Made by a program: the position numbers and the translations under genes. A stretch of DNA of 64,000 nt from NCBI GenBank assembly GCA_964609675.1, contig CAZSRX010000018.1:12773-76772 (forward strand), in the 5' to 3' direction. How positions within the stretch are numbered: the first letter of the stretch is position 1; each line of letters starts with the position of its first letter. The stretch comes from CAZSRX01 sp964609675 [NCBI: uncultured Bacteroidota bacterium] (GTDB lineage Bacteria > CLD3 > SB21). Positions 27,337 through 36,887 of this stretch are shown here, one piece after another. The notes beneath the pieces are model-generated. The model worked only from the letters and a program-made list of their open reading frames with translations. It was not told the DNA's origin and made no database searches.

Positions 27337-27798
27337 ATGGCTATTTATGAAGGAAAACTGGAGGCTCAGCAGAGCCGGTTTGCCGTGGTGATCAGCCGTT
27401 TTAATGCGTTTATCACCGAACGCTTACTGGAAGGCTGTATGGACTGCATTGCCCGGCATGGCGGCGATGCAGGCAAAGTCGATATCATTCGGGTGCCGGG
27501 TTCATTTGAAATACCGCTGGCGGCCCAGAAAGCCGCCGCATCGGGGAAATACGACGCGGTGATTTGTCTGGGCGCGGTCATTCGCGGCGGGACGCCCCAC
27601 TTCGACTACATTGCCGGCGAGGTGACCAAAGGTATCGCTCAGGTGAGTTTAAACACCAAATTACCGGTCATTTTTGGCGTACTGACCACGGAATCCGTCG
27701 AGGAAGCCATTGAACGCGCCGGTACAAAACACGGCAATAAAGGCTGGGAGGCGGCTCTCTCGGCGATTGAAATGGTGAATTTACTTAAGTCTATTTAA
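27337..27798 (+). CDS. ribH: 6,7-dimethyl-8-ribityllumazine synthase
   Basis: Penultimate step of riboflavin synthesis: joins the ribityl-aminopyrimidine with dihydroxybutanone phosphate; forms pentamers or icosahedral shells in the cytoplasm. The 153 residues are full length with [11 protein letters not shown] (17-27), VPGSFEIP (53-60), [15 protein letters not shown] (77-91, catalytic His88) and FGVLTTE. CAGGAAA precedes the start. No other rib gene is nearby, so the gene is scattered from the rest of the pathway. Confidence 0.97.
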   Translation: MAIYEGKLEAQQSRFAVVISRFNAFITERLLEGCMDCIARHGGDAGKVDIIRVPGSFEIPLAAQKAAASGKYDAVICLGAVIRGGTPHFDYIAGEVTKGIAQVSLNTKLPVIFGVLTTESVEEAIERAGTKHGNKGWEAALSAIEMVNLLKSI

Positions 27799-27817
27799 TT
27801 TTCGGAAAGCTTCGTAC

Positions 27818-30103
27818 ATGGTTCGTTTACTGGTTCTTATCGAATCTGTTATTATTATTTTTTTGTTCTTTACGGCCTTTAATCATAATTACGCACAGAC
27901 GACGGATAAAAACTGGAAAACCTTCGCTTCCGCTTATGATTACAAAAGCGCCGTGCTGCAGGGCAATACTGTCTGGATTGCTACATCCGGAGGCGCCGTG
28001 GAATGGAATGCTGATACGCGGAAAATCAACATTTATTCCAATACCGAGGGCCTGAGCAATAATTTCTGCACGGCGGTGGCCTTTTATCCGCCACAGACCA
28101 TCATTGTCGCGCACAAAGACGGAATGATTGATTTCCTGAATCTCAATACGAAACAATGGACGACCGTTACAGCGCTCAGCGGCAACAGCATCAATGAATT
28201 GACAGTGACGGAAGACAGGCTTTTAATAAGTATGAATCAAGGTTTTGCGGTGATGAACCTTCTGACCAAAACCGTTATAAGTTATACTCCAAAGTTCAAT
28301 AACCTTCCGTTAAATACGCAGGTGCTGTCCGCGATGGCAGATTCAGAGTATATCTGGTGCATGACGCCGGGCGCGTTGGCCAGGATTTTACGCAGTTCAT
28401 CAAATTATCAGGCTCCTTCCGAATGGAGAATTTATGATAGTTTCAGTCCTGCTTCATTGTCGGCCATGACGGCTTTTAAAAACCAGATTTATTTATACTC
28501 CACGGCGGGCGGTGTGTATAAATATGACCGAACCGGTGACGTATTTGCGCCGTTTAACAATGGTTTAAGCGGATCATCATTCCGCTTCAGCCAGACAGGC
28601 GATGAATTATACTGTGCCGGCGCGGATAATATTTTCCGTTTAAACGGCAGCGTCTGGGAGAACCTGAACCTAACGCTGACGGATTCCAGCGGTCAGAATT
28701 TTCAGAATAAATTTTTTATCATGATGCCTTCCGGAAAAAAGGCCATACTGGATTACACCGGAACTATTTATCTTCATCAAAACAATCAATGGCTTCCGGA
28801 CCGACCCAACACCCCGGGCGGTAATTATTTCGCCGATTTATATGTTAAAAACAATAAATTGTGGTGCGCGTCGCTGCGAACCTACGGTTTTGAAGGCAGC
28901 GGCTTTTACCGGTATGATATCGCCACTGAAACATGGACCAATTATAATTCAGGTAACATAACGGGAATGATTACCAATAATTTCCAGAGCATTCGTCTGG
29001 ATGATTCCGGTTATGTGTGGCTAGGTTCCTGGGCGTACGGCGTCACGCGGGTCGATCTGGTAAATCGTCGGGCCGATGTATTCAGCGCGGTGAATGGATT
29101 GTCGTCATACAAGGATTTCTGCAATACGGACATTGTCACGGTCAACGCGATAGGATATGATCCCCGCGGCTATATCTGGATGGCGTTGCATGGTCCCTGC
29201 GATCTGAACCGCCAGCTATGCGTTTACAGCCTCAGCGCGAAGACTTTTTGTTATTACTCATCGAATATTCTTGGCACGCAGAATCCGGGTCCGTTTTTAA
29301 TTGACGGCAACGGTAATCTGTGGATTACCACGTATCCGGTGGATAATTATTCCAGTATCGGCAAAGGCGTGCTTAAACTGATACCGCCGGTGGATATCTG
29401 CCAGTCCGAAAACGCAACCGTTCAAAGCCTGACTACCGCCGACGGGCTTCTCACCAACACCACCACCGCTCTGGCATTTGACCGTGATGGTGTATTATGG
29501 ATAGGAATGAACAGCGGCCTGCAGTCCTTCAGCGGATATGTCAGCGAAAAGTATGAATATCCCAACGGTCCTATCGGCGAATATGTCCAGGACATCAAGG
29601 TGGACCGTTTCAATAACAAATGGATTGCCACACAAAACGGCGTCAGTCTGCTCACGGCGGGCGGGTCCTGGGCGCATTTTACTTCCGAAAACAGCAAACT
29701 GGTTAATAATAATGTTAAATCGGTGGCCTGCAGTGAAGACGGTAAATATATATTCTTCGGCACCTATGATCATGGCATGTCGAGACTGTTGAATCCGGCG
29801 GCCGGTAACCTTGCATCGTCTTCAGTGTCCGTATATCCTAATCCGTTCATTCTGGGCGAGCATGATGCCGTGACGTTTACGTCCATACCCGATAAAGCTG
29901 TGTTGCGCATTATTTCTATCAACGGCGAACTAATTCGAAGCATCTACAGCGCGGGAGTGGGCCTGTCCCTGAAATGGGACGGTAAAAATTCCAAGGGACA
30001 ATATGTTTCCAGCGGGGTGTATTTCTTTAACATCCATCCGGCAACCGATGCTACGGAAAAATTCAATATCAAAACCGGTAAGTTTGTGGTAATCAAAAAA
30101 TAA
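27818..30103 (+). CDS. Secreted two-propeller protein, PorZ-like, with sorting domain
   Basis: 761-residue exported protein. Signal peptide or anchor (about 1-27), then two beta-propellers made of two-component-regulator-propeller repeats: for example NTVWIATSGGAVEWN, SEGDGxxxx-type loops and GVLWIGMNSGLQ. The last 85 residues are a Por/FlgD-type domain starting VYPNPF and ending GVYFFNI ... FVVIKK. Length and order match PorZ, a cell-surface component of the type IX secretion machinery in Bacteroidota, although here the C-terminal domain might simply be a sorting signal. No kinase or DNA-binding part is present. It lies between ribH and recN. Confidence 0.78.
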   Translation: MVRLLVLIESVIIIFLFFTAFNHNYAQTTDKNWKTFASAYDYKSAVLQGNTVWIATSGGAVEWNADTRKINIYSNTEGLSNNFCTAVAFYPPQTIIVAHKDGMIDFLNLNTKQWTTVTALSGNSINELTVTEDRLLISMNQGFAVMNLLTKTVISYTPKFNNLPLNTQVLSAMADSEYIWCMTPGALARILRSSSNYQAPSEWRIYDSFSPASLSAMTAFKNQIYLYSTAGGVYKYDRTGDVFAPFNNGLSGSSFRFSQTGDELYCAGADNIFRLNGSVWENLNLTLTDSSGQNFQNKFFIMMPSGKKAILDYTGTIYLHQNNQWLPDRPNTPGGNYFADLYVKNNKLWCASLRTYGFEGSGFYRYDIATETWTNYNSGNITGMITNNFQSIRLDDSGYVWLGSWAYGVTRVDLVNRRADVFSAVNGLSSYKDFCNTDIVTVNAIGYDPRGYIWMALHGPCDLNRQLCVYSLSAKTFCYYSSNILGTQNPGPFLIDGNGNLWITTYPVDNYSSIGKGVLKLIPPVDICQSENATVQSLTTADGLLTNTTTALAFDRDGVLWIGMNSGLQSFSGYVSEKYEYPNGPIGEYVQDIKVDRFNNKWIATQNGVSLLTAGGSWAHFTSENSKLVNNNVKSVACSEDGKYIFFGTYDHGMSRLLNPAAGNLASSSVSVYPNPFILGEHDAVTFTSIPDKAVLRIISINGELIRSIYSAGVGLSLKWDGKNSKGQYVSSGVYFFNIHPATDATEKFNIKTGKFVVIKK

Positions 30104-30141
30104 ACTACGATATTACCTTCCGTTTTCCGCTGAATTAGAAA

Positions 30142-30155
30142 AGCATGTACATGCT
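30142..30155. promoter_or_regulatory. Perfect 14-bp palindrome upstream of recN
   Basis: AGCATGTACATGCT is identical on both strands and centred about 52 bp before the recN start. No T-run follows, so it is a better operator than terminator. Because recN is a classic SOS gene, a LexA-type site is a reasonable guess. Confidence 0.45.
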
Positions 30156-30200
30156 GTTGGATGCCGTTCTTAAAGGGATTACGCAGAGAATTCATCACCG

Positions 30201-31895
30201 ATGTTATCTTCCTTATACATAAAAAATTACGCACTGATTGAAGAAATCAATATTGAATTTCATCCCGGTTTAAATATCATAACCGGCGAAACCGGTGCGG
30301 GCAAATCCATTCTCATTGACGCCGTTTCCATGGCGCTTGGGGAACGGGCCAGCGTTGAAGCTGTTCGGTCGGGTACGGATCGGGCCATTATCGAAGCGCG
30401 GTTCGACATCAGCCGTGCCGATTTTATTAAGTCCGTTCTGTCGGAAAGAGAAATCGAATACAGCGAGGAGCTTACTCTGCGGCGCGAAATTTCGGTTAAA
30501 GGGTCCAGCAGGAGTTTCATTAATGATATGCTGGTTACGAATAGCGTTTTAAAAGAGGTGGGGGATTATCTGGTTGATTTGCACGGCCAGCATGAACACC
30601 AGGCGTTGTTAAAGACCGAAAGACACATTGATTATCTCGACGGCTATTGCCGGCATACGGCCGATCTCTCCGCTCTCAGGGCAAGCTATCAGGCCATTTC
30701 CAGATTATTAAAAGCCAGGCAGGAACTTATCCGGCAGAATGAGGCCGCTAAAGAGCGGGCGGATTGGTACAGCGCCCAGCTCAAAGAAATCCAGTCAGTA
30801 AATCCCGAGATCGATGAAGAAGATAATCTTCGCCGGGAAGAGAAAATCCTTGCGGGCAGTGAAAAGCTCTATCGTATCGCCGGCCAGCTTCATAACGCTT
30901 TGTATAACGATGAACAGGCCGTACTCGGGCAACTGACGAAAATGGAGAAATCGTTATTGGAAATAAGCGCAATAGATGATCGCTTACAAGAAATAACCGA
31001 AAATTTTAAAACGGCTCAGATTCAACTGGAAGAAATCGCGCGATGGATAGGGGATTATCAACGGCGAATCCACTTTGACCCCCTACGGCTTGAAACTATT
31101 AACGCCCGTCTGCAGAAAATTCAGCACCTTAAAAAGAAATACGGATCGGTGGCCGCCGCTCTTGAGAAAAAAGCGGAATTGGAAGGTTATCTTCGTACTA
31201 CCGAAAACTTTGAATCGGAAATCGGGAACATTAACCGGCAATTGGAACAGGAAATATCCAATTATAGTGATTTATCCGTTAAAATTTCTGAACGCCGGAA
31301 AACCCTGTCCCGGCAGCTTGAAAAGAACGTGGTAGGAGTCATGAAACAATTGGGTATGGAACATGCCGTCTTTGAAGTGCGTCTCACCGTGGAAGACGAT
31401 CCGCAGAGTTTCCTGACCATAGGGGGAAAAAACGTCCGGACCACAGCCAAGGGAACGGATCAGGTTGAGTTTTTACTGTCGGCCAATCCCGGCGAAGCGG
31501 TGAAGCCGCTGGCCAAAGTCGCCTCGGGCGGCGAAATTTCACGCATCATGCTGAGTCTCAAATCGGTTCTGGCCGAGGCCGATGAAGTATGTACCCTTAT
31601 TTTCGATGAAATTGACGTCGGCATATCCGGCCGTATCGCTCAGGCCGTCGGCAACGCTTTATATGAACTGGCGCAAAAACGGCAAACTATATGTATAACG
31701 CATTTGCCGCAGATCGCCGCAAGATCTGATTATCATTATTCGGTCATTAAAATGCATCAGGACGGTAAGACCGTCACGCAAATACGCTCTCTTGGGCCAT
31801 CCGATAAAGTTCGTGATGTTGCCCGATTACTGGGTGGGGAAACCGTAACGGATACCGCTATAAAGAACGCTGAGGAATTAATACGGCAGAAATAA
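30201..31895 (+). CDS. recN: DNA repair ATPase RecN
   Basis: SMC-like ATPase acting early in double-strand-break repair. 564 residues, normal length. Walker A GETGAGKS (29-36), two long coiled-coil arms (about 155-365) around a short hinge, the ABC-type signature ASGGEISRIM (about 433-442) and Walker B TLIFDEIDVGISG (about 460-472), then the H-loop CITHLPQIAA. The start follows a 97-bp gap containing a perfect palindrome. Good confidence from the unique RecN signature set. Confidence 0.97.
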   Translation: MLSSLYIKNYALIEEINIEFHPGLNIITGETGAGKSILIDAVSMALGERASVEAVRSGTDRAIIEARFDISRADFIKSVLSEREIEYSEELTLRREISVKGSSRSFINDMLVTNSVLKEVGDYLVDLHGQHEHQALLKTERHIDYLDGYCRHTADLSALRASYQAISRLLKARQELIRQNEAAKERADWYSAQLKEIQSVNPEIDEEDNLRREEKILAGSEKLYRIAGQLHNALYNDEQAVLGQLTKMEKSLLEISAIDDRLQEITENFKTAQIQLEEIARWIGDYQRRIHFDPLRLETINARLQKIQHLKKKYGSVAAALEKKAELEGYLRTTENFESEIGNINRQLEQEISNYSDLSVKISERRKTLSRQLEKNVVGVMKQLGMEHAVFEVRLTVEDDPQSFLTIGGKNVRTTAKGTDQVEFLLSANPGEAVKPLAKVASGGEISRIMLSLKSVLAEADEVCTLIFDEIDVGISGRIAQAVGNALYELAQKRQTICITHLPQIAARSDYHYSVIKMHQDGKTVTQIRSLGPSDKVRDVARLLGGETVTDTAIKNAEELIRQK

Positions 31896-31932
31896 ATACC
31901 CCTTACGTTTTATACGATTTATCTTAAATCAT

Positions 31933-33624
31933 TTATTTATTCACATTCTCGCAAGGCATCAATTGAGAATCGCCCACACCGTGATGCTGGGTTTTTCCGT
32001 AGGCTTTACCGTCGTAATCCTGTTTGAAGGAGAGGGAGAATAATTTGCAGTCGCCTTCGGGCGTTTTAAATGCGACATGCGCGCCGATGGTGCGGTAAAG
32101 AATCGCGCCGGTAATCGCATGGCGGTGTATTTCCCAGTCGCCTTGCGTGATGACCACGCGGAGCGGTTTTTCTTTCCAGTCGGACAGCGCGGCGATCATC
32201 TCGTTTTCCAGCGCGGCGTTTTTCATCTTCGTGGCCGGCATGACGACTTTGGCAAGCTCCTTGTCGCGGATTTTCTTTGCCATATCGGATAGCATATCCA
32301 AACCCGCGGTGCAATCCAACTCAAACGCACCCTCGGAAAAAATTTCACCGTACTCGTTCTCCGTAGTGACCTTGATTTTATGAACGCGCGGTGATAATTC
32401 CGATAACGCTTTGGTAAAAACAACCGCGCCGCGTGTGGATGCGGTCTTCGGGTCGGGAACGATTTCGGTGAAAAGATACGACTGCTCGCGCTGAGGACTG
32501 TCGAGCTTGAAATGCAGTTCGGCGATTTTCGCGCCGTCGGCGAACAAACGCGTATAGCCGTAATTATTTGTTTTGGTCAGCTCGTTGAAAGTTCCGTTGA
32601 AATAATTCATCGCGTAAATCATTTCGCCCGCCTTGAACCGGTTGGTCATCGCCGCTTCATTTTCTGATGTAATCGTGATCGGTGTTTTGGAAAAGACAAT
32701 CCTGCCGGCGTTTTTCCGGTGGAACGGGCTGGTAAAAATCGCCGAACCGAATTCCTTCATCATCGCGTCGTAGGCGGACCGGGCGTCTTTTTTTATCGCG
32801 GCGGCTTTGGGTTGAGCGGGATCAACCAGCAGAACGGCATCCATAATCATGACCGCCAGTTCCGCTTTTTCCACCGCCTGATTCATCGTGCTCTTCCCGC
32901 CGGCCTTGAGTTTATAGGATTCTTCAATCAGCGCGTTCACATGAGCGACCAGAAACTGTTCGGTAAGATCGTTGATTTTTTGTTGAACGCCCGTGAATTG
33001 CGCATAATGGCTTTCATCCTTTAGCTTCGGGTATTTCTGCACGAGCGCGTCCAGCTTGGGTTTACGGTTGACATAGTCGATTGCCCGGCAGGCATCATAG
33101 AATTGCTTCACGGTCTGCTTATCGGAAAACATATACGCGTTCGGCGAACGGATGTCTAGGATCTTTCTCGCCGCGTAATAAGCCTGTTTGAGTTCCTCTT
33201 CCGCCTGATCGTATCCATCGTCCCTTGTAGTTACCGAGGTTTTGGCGCCTGATGGCTTTTCACCGGATTGTTCTCTTATGATTTTATCATATTTGGTTTT
33301 AAATTCGGCTATCTTTTTTTCATGATCGGCCGTCGGAAGATCCGGGCATTCGGTTTTCATTTGCTCAAGGAATTTATCGGCGTTTTCAATTTCCGTTTTA
33401 ATTTTGGCCATATCCCTGTTCGCTAAATCAATCTGGTTTCGGATAATCGAAAGGGAATTTCTTAAATCCTTCTGCGGCTGGCATTCCTTTTTTGGCCCTC
33501 CAGCTGAACCGGTCCGTGTGGATGTCGTTTTCGATTTGTCGGTTTGCGCGGCGCTGATAAATACGGCGCCCGAGGCTATCATGAGCAAAAAACAGAAATT
33601 CAGAATAAAAATTACAGAACGCAT
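31933..33624 (-). CDS. Exported coiled-coil protein of unknown function
   Basis: 563 residues, no family recognised. A signal peptide (about 1-24, ending ISAAQ) is followed by a Lys/Thr/Ser-rich linker, a predicted coiled coil (about 40-105; LRNSLSIIRNQIDLANRDMAK), a helical middle part and a beta-rich C-terminal half that includes a segment resembling stress- or domain-type reading of MNYFNGTFNELTKTNNYGY. Two cysteines occur in the coiled-coil flank and one near the C-terminus (MPCENVNK). The ATG at 33624 has GGAG upstream; the longer frame from 33663 lacks one. It is separated from the upstream secreted protein gene by a strong terminator, so it has its own promoter. Confidence 0.7.
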   Translation of the reverse strand: MRSVIFILNFCFLLMIASGAVFISAAQTDKSKTTSTRTGSAGGPKKECQPQKDLRNSLSIIRNQIDLANRDMAKIKTEIENADKFLEQMKTECPDLPTADHEKKIAEFKTKYDKIIREQSGEKPSGAKTSVTTRDDGYDQAEEELKQAYYAARKILDIRSPNAYMFSDKQTVKQFYDACRAIDYVNRKPKLDALVQKYPKLKDESHYAQFTGVQQKINDLTEQFLVAHVNALIEESYKLKAGGKSTMNQAVEKAELAVMIMDAVLLVDPAQPKAAAIKKDARSAYDAMMKEFGSAIFTSPFHRKNAGRIVFSKTPITITSENEAAMTNRFKAGEMIYAMNYFNGTFNELTKTNNYGYTRLFADGAKIAELHFKLDSPQREQSYLFTEIVPDPKTASTRGAVVFTKALSELSPRVHKIKVTTENEYGEIFSEGAFELDCTAGLDMLSDMAKKIRDKELAKVVMPATKMKNAALENEMIAALSDWKEKPLRVVITQGDWEIHRHAITGAILYRTIGAHVAFKTPEGDCKLFSLSFKQDYDGKAYGKTQHHGVGDSQLMPCENVNK

Positions 33625-33692
33625 ACGGTCTCCAGTTAGAGGGTTAAAAATATCTACTATCAATACGAAATTTAAAACAGGTAATCAATAAA

Positions 33693-33724
33693 AAAAGCCT
33701 CTGCAGTTTGCTGCAGAGGCTTTT
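33693..33724 (-). terminator. Strong intrinsic terminator
   Basis: Perfect 14-bp stem AAAAGCCTCTGCAG / CTGCAGAGGCTTTT with a TTTG loop, followed on the minus strand by further T's. Ends the 1006-residue protein gene; a plus-strand T-run is also present. Confidence 0.92.
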
Positions 33725-33741
33725 ATAAAAAAGTTATAAGA

Positions 33742-36700
33742 TTACTTGAGGAACATCATTTTTCTGGATTGAATAAAATTGCCCGTTTGCATGCGGTAAA
33801 TGTAAATACCTGATGAAACGGCCTGTCCTGCATTGTTCCTGCCGTCCCACATAATGCTGTAGGTTCCGGCGTTCTGTTTGGCGTTGACGAGCGTACGCAC
33901 TTCCTGGCCAAGCGTGTTGTAGATTTTGATAGATACCTTGCCCGGATCCTTAATATCATAGGTAATTGCCGTTGACGGGTTAAACGGATTCGGGTAATTC
34001 TGATGCAGAGCAAACTGTTTCGGCGCGCCGGCAACAGGGTCATTAACACTGATCACAATAGGATTACCGTCAATGCGGACGTAATCCAGATTGATTAAAT
34101 CACTGCTGTTGCCATAAGAACCGCCGTCATAAATAAGATACCGGAAAGCAACATAGAATGAATCACCCGCGGTAATGCCGTACGCACTTAAATCATAATT
34201 ATATTCGGTCCATACGCCCTGTCCTTCAAAATAATCAATCGGCGTAAAGCTGGTCAGGTTTTTATCCGTTGTGGATATCAGAACCTGCAGTGAATCCGGC
34301 CAAAGATCAGCGGATGCATGTACAAAGAAACTCAAACGCGGTGCAGTCGTACCGGCCATCAGGTAAGGCGAAATCAGCCATTCATCGATTAAGCCGTTCG
34401 GATTAGCGGCCTCAAAATTGATGGACATCATACCTTCGCCTTCATAGGTGGTGAAGTAAGAATCCAGTTCGGGAACCACCCGCCATTCGCCGGTAAACGG
34501 ATCTTCGTCGCCGCCATCGGCATCCACTTTGGACCAGCCCTCAGGCAGTGTGCCGGGAACGGTCATAGTTGTATCGTTAAAACCTTCGACAAATGAATAG
34601 GGGATCGCTGGCGTCGCGACAATGGTATCGGTCCATGGCGCCTGGCCTTCCAGATAAACCGCGGATACAAAATACCAGTAGTTGTTTCCGGTCGTAACAT
34701 TGGAATCAATAAAATACAGCAAATCCGTCTGGTGAATTTTTATGAATCCGAGACCATCCGTAGAGCGGTAAATATTGTAACCGGTCAATAACGGCGCGCC
34801 AGAGGATGCGGCCGCACGGGACGGTGTATCATGTTTACGTCGTGAAAACTGTTTATCGCTGAACCGGTAATGCTTCGCGGATTCATAGAACAAGGGTTCG
34901 GTCCAGTCCAGTTCAATGGATCCCTCAAATTCGATGGCGTTCAGTGCGCGTGCCGGATTCAAGGTAACGGGAGCGGTTCCATGGTAAATCTGGCCGCGGA
35001 TGCCCACTCCGGGATGCAGTACGTATAAACGGCCGGCGCATAATTCACGAGCGATTTCTATAGGAATCGCCTGGTTACCAACCGCTGAATCGCCAACAAG
35101 CGGATACTCGTATAAAACAGGATCATCCGATCCTGATCCCGCCCAATTGTTACGGATGGTAACGGGACTGACGCCATCGGGTATGTAAATCCGGTAAAAT
35201 AAGTTACTCGAATCTGAACTCATTTCAAAATAGCCCCAACCCGTAAATTGCGAATTCGTCGGCGGAACAACCTGATAGCCGGCCAGTTGGGCCCTGAAAG
35301 GAATGACGGATTCCGGAATTAGAACATATTTAATAGACCATGTTTGATTACTGGTAACATAGTCATTCAGGCTATCGGTCGCGACAATACGCCAATACAC
35401 GGTTAATGAATCAACCCCAAGACTATGGAGAAATTCAGCTTCCATATTGGCGTGATCAACATAAATGGTATCCGTTCCTATAAAGAAATAATCATGCAAC
35501 GGCGAATTCATGGCCGCGGATGTATCATATTCAATACTGTAATAAACCGGATCATTTTCCGGATCAATGGACCGATTCCAGCGCCAGTATAAGGAATCCG
35601 TCGAAGATATACTGACTTCCCAGCGGAAACCGTCGGCGGGTTCAATGAGGTCAAAAGCGGAAGGCGGTTCGTTGGGAGCGAGAACATACTTAATGGAGAA
35701 AAGATCCTCGCTGACTCGGCCCAAAACTCCGTCGCTTGCGTTGATCCGCCAGTACAAGGTCATCGAATCCAGTCCCAGTCCCTGAAGCCATTCCGCTTCC
35801 CAATTAGCATGATCCACGAAAAAAGTATCTGTTCCGATGGGATAAAAATTATGAAGCGGTGAATCCATGGTTGCCGCTGTATCGTATTCAAAAGAATAAG
35901 TGATGATTGAGTCTTCCGGATCAAAGGACTGAGTCCAACGGTAATAAATGGAATCATTCGAAGTGCTGCTGACCACCCAGCGGAAGCCGTCGGCTGGCTC
36001 GAGAAGGTTGAAAGTGGTGGGAGGATCATTAGGTGCCGCCACAGCTTCTGACCACGAATTGGCAATTCTGATACCATCAATAATAACATTATAACTTCGG
36101 CTGCCCTGCCTTATAGCAACTGCACCATAATTAACTGGATTAACATCGAAATCAGTACTCGTAATTGTAGCTGATGGTTCTGGTTCACCAATAACTGGAT
36201 TTATGAAAAGTTTTGTATTGCCACCCCATTCAGCTTTAACGACTAAAAGATATGTCGTCCCAAATGAATAGGTGTAACTAGTTGTAACAGGGGTGTTGCC
36301 TTTAAACGTTATACCAAAAGCAAAGTTACCAGAACCATTTCCATCAACAAATACTCGTCCTCTAAATGTTGTGCCTATTACATCCGGACCTAAATGAAAA
36401 AAATAATCTGAATCATTACCACAAGATTGGACATTAACTAAAAATGCCGCATATACAGTGCTTGTCTGTGGTGAAAATGTTCGGTGAGCGTCTTCTCTTG
36501 ATCCAGATCCTCCGATTGCTGTAGTTGCATTACCGATATTAGATCCTGCATAATTGGTATATGTTAGCCCAGGAGTCGTGACCATTAAAGGTACAAAATT
36601 TCTTGCGCTATGAGGCGTCCATCCATGCATTACCAATGAATCGCCAGGTCCGGCAGGATAATCAAAATTCTCAATTAATAATTGTCCCTTTCCCTCCGAC

Positions 36701-36762
36701 CACGCCATCGCAAGCAACAGCGCCGCCATCAGGAATGCCTTACACACCGTAATTTTTCTCAT
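33742..36762 (-). CDS. Large secreted CHRD / choice-of-anchor protein with Por-type sorting domain
   Basis: 1006 residues, secreted. Order: signal peptide (1-26); a lectin-like module beginning LLIENFDYPAGPGD (about 28-240); two tandem 118-residue Ig/FN3-like repeats (about 244-361 and 362-480), each with LLEPADGFRW or LIEPADGFRW and DHANxEAE; a CHRD domain (about 485-600; AQLAGYQVVPP ... GIRGQIYHG); a short FN3 part; a cleaved-adhesin or choice-of-anchor J domain (about 720-915); and a Por/FlgD sorting domain (NYPNPFNPST ... GIYIYRM ... RKMMFLK). Likely an adhesin or surface scaffold. AAAGGAT precedes the start. The N-terminal module is clearly lower in G+C than the rest. Confidence 0.85.
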   Translation of the reverse strand: MRKITVCKAFLMAALLLAMAWSEGKGQLLIENFDYPAGPGDSLVMHGWTPHSARNFVPLMVTTPGLTYTNYAGSNIGNATTAIGGSGSREDAHRTFSPQTSTVYAAFLVNVQSCGNDSDYFFHLGPDVIGTTFRGRVFVDGNGSGNFAFGITFKGNTPVTTSYTYSFGTTYLLVVKAEWGGNTKLFINPVIGEPEPSATITSTDFDVNPVNYGAVAIRQGSRSYNVIIDGIRIANSWSEAVAAPNDPPTTFNLLEPADGFRWVVSSTSNDSIYYRWTQSFDPEDSIITYSFEYDTAATMDSPLHNFYPIGTDTFFVDHANWEAEWLQGLGLDSMTLYWRINASDGVLGRVSEDLFSIKYVLAPNEPPSAFDLIEPADGFRWEVSISSTDSLYWRWNRSIDPENDPVYYSIEYDTSAAMNSPLHDYFFIGTDTIYVDHANMEAEFLHSLGVDSLTVYWRIVATDSLNDYVTSNQTWSIKYVLIPESVIPFRAQLAGYQVVPPTNSQFTGWGYFEMSSDSSNLFYRIYIPDGVSPVTIRNNWAGSGSDDPVLYEYPLVGDSAVGNQAIPIEIARELCAGRLYVLHPGVGIRGQIYHGTAPVTLNPARALNAIEFEGSIELDWTEPLFYESAKHYRFSDKQFSRRKHDTPSRAAASSGAPLLTGYNIYRSTDGLGFIKIHQTDLLYFIDSNVTTGNNYWYFVSAVYLEGQAPWTDTIVATPAIPYSFVEGFNDTTMTVPGTLPEGWSKVDADGGDEDPFTGEWRVVPELDSYFTTYEGEGMMSINFEAANPNGLIDEWLISPYLMAGTTAPRLSFFVHASADLWPDSLQVLISTTDKNLTSFTPIDYFEGQGVWTEYNYDLSAYGITAGDSFYVAFRYLIYDGGSYGNSSDLINLDYVRIDGNPIVISVNDPVAGAPKQFALHQNYPNPFNPSTAITYDIKDPGKVSIKIYNTLGQEVRTLVNAKQNAGTYSIMWDGRNNAGQAVSSGIYIYRMQTGNFIQSRKMMFLK
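35325..36035 (-). repeat. Tandem duplication of an Ig/FN3-like module within the CHRD protein gene
   Basis: Two adjacent copies of a module of about 118 codons. Matching landmarks in each copy: PADGFRW, SIYYRW or SLYWRW, FEYDTAA or IEYDTSA, IGTDT, VDHAN, YWRI, SIKYVL. Amino-acid identity is moderate, so the duplication is not recent. Confidence 0.75.
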
Positions 36763-36887
36763 AACATATCCTTTCGTTTTATGTAAAATATTGTTTTGGA
36801 TTGATAAAAATTAATTATAAATTCAAAGTACGTTATATTACTTAAAATGTCAAAAATTATTTTTTAAAAATTTCAGGAAGTAACTCT

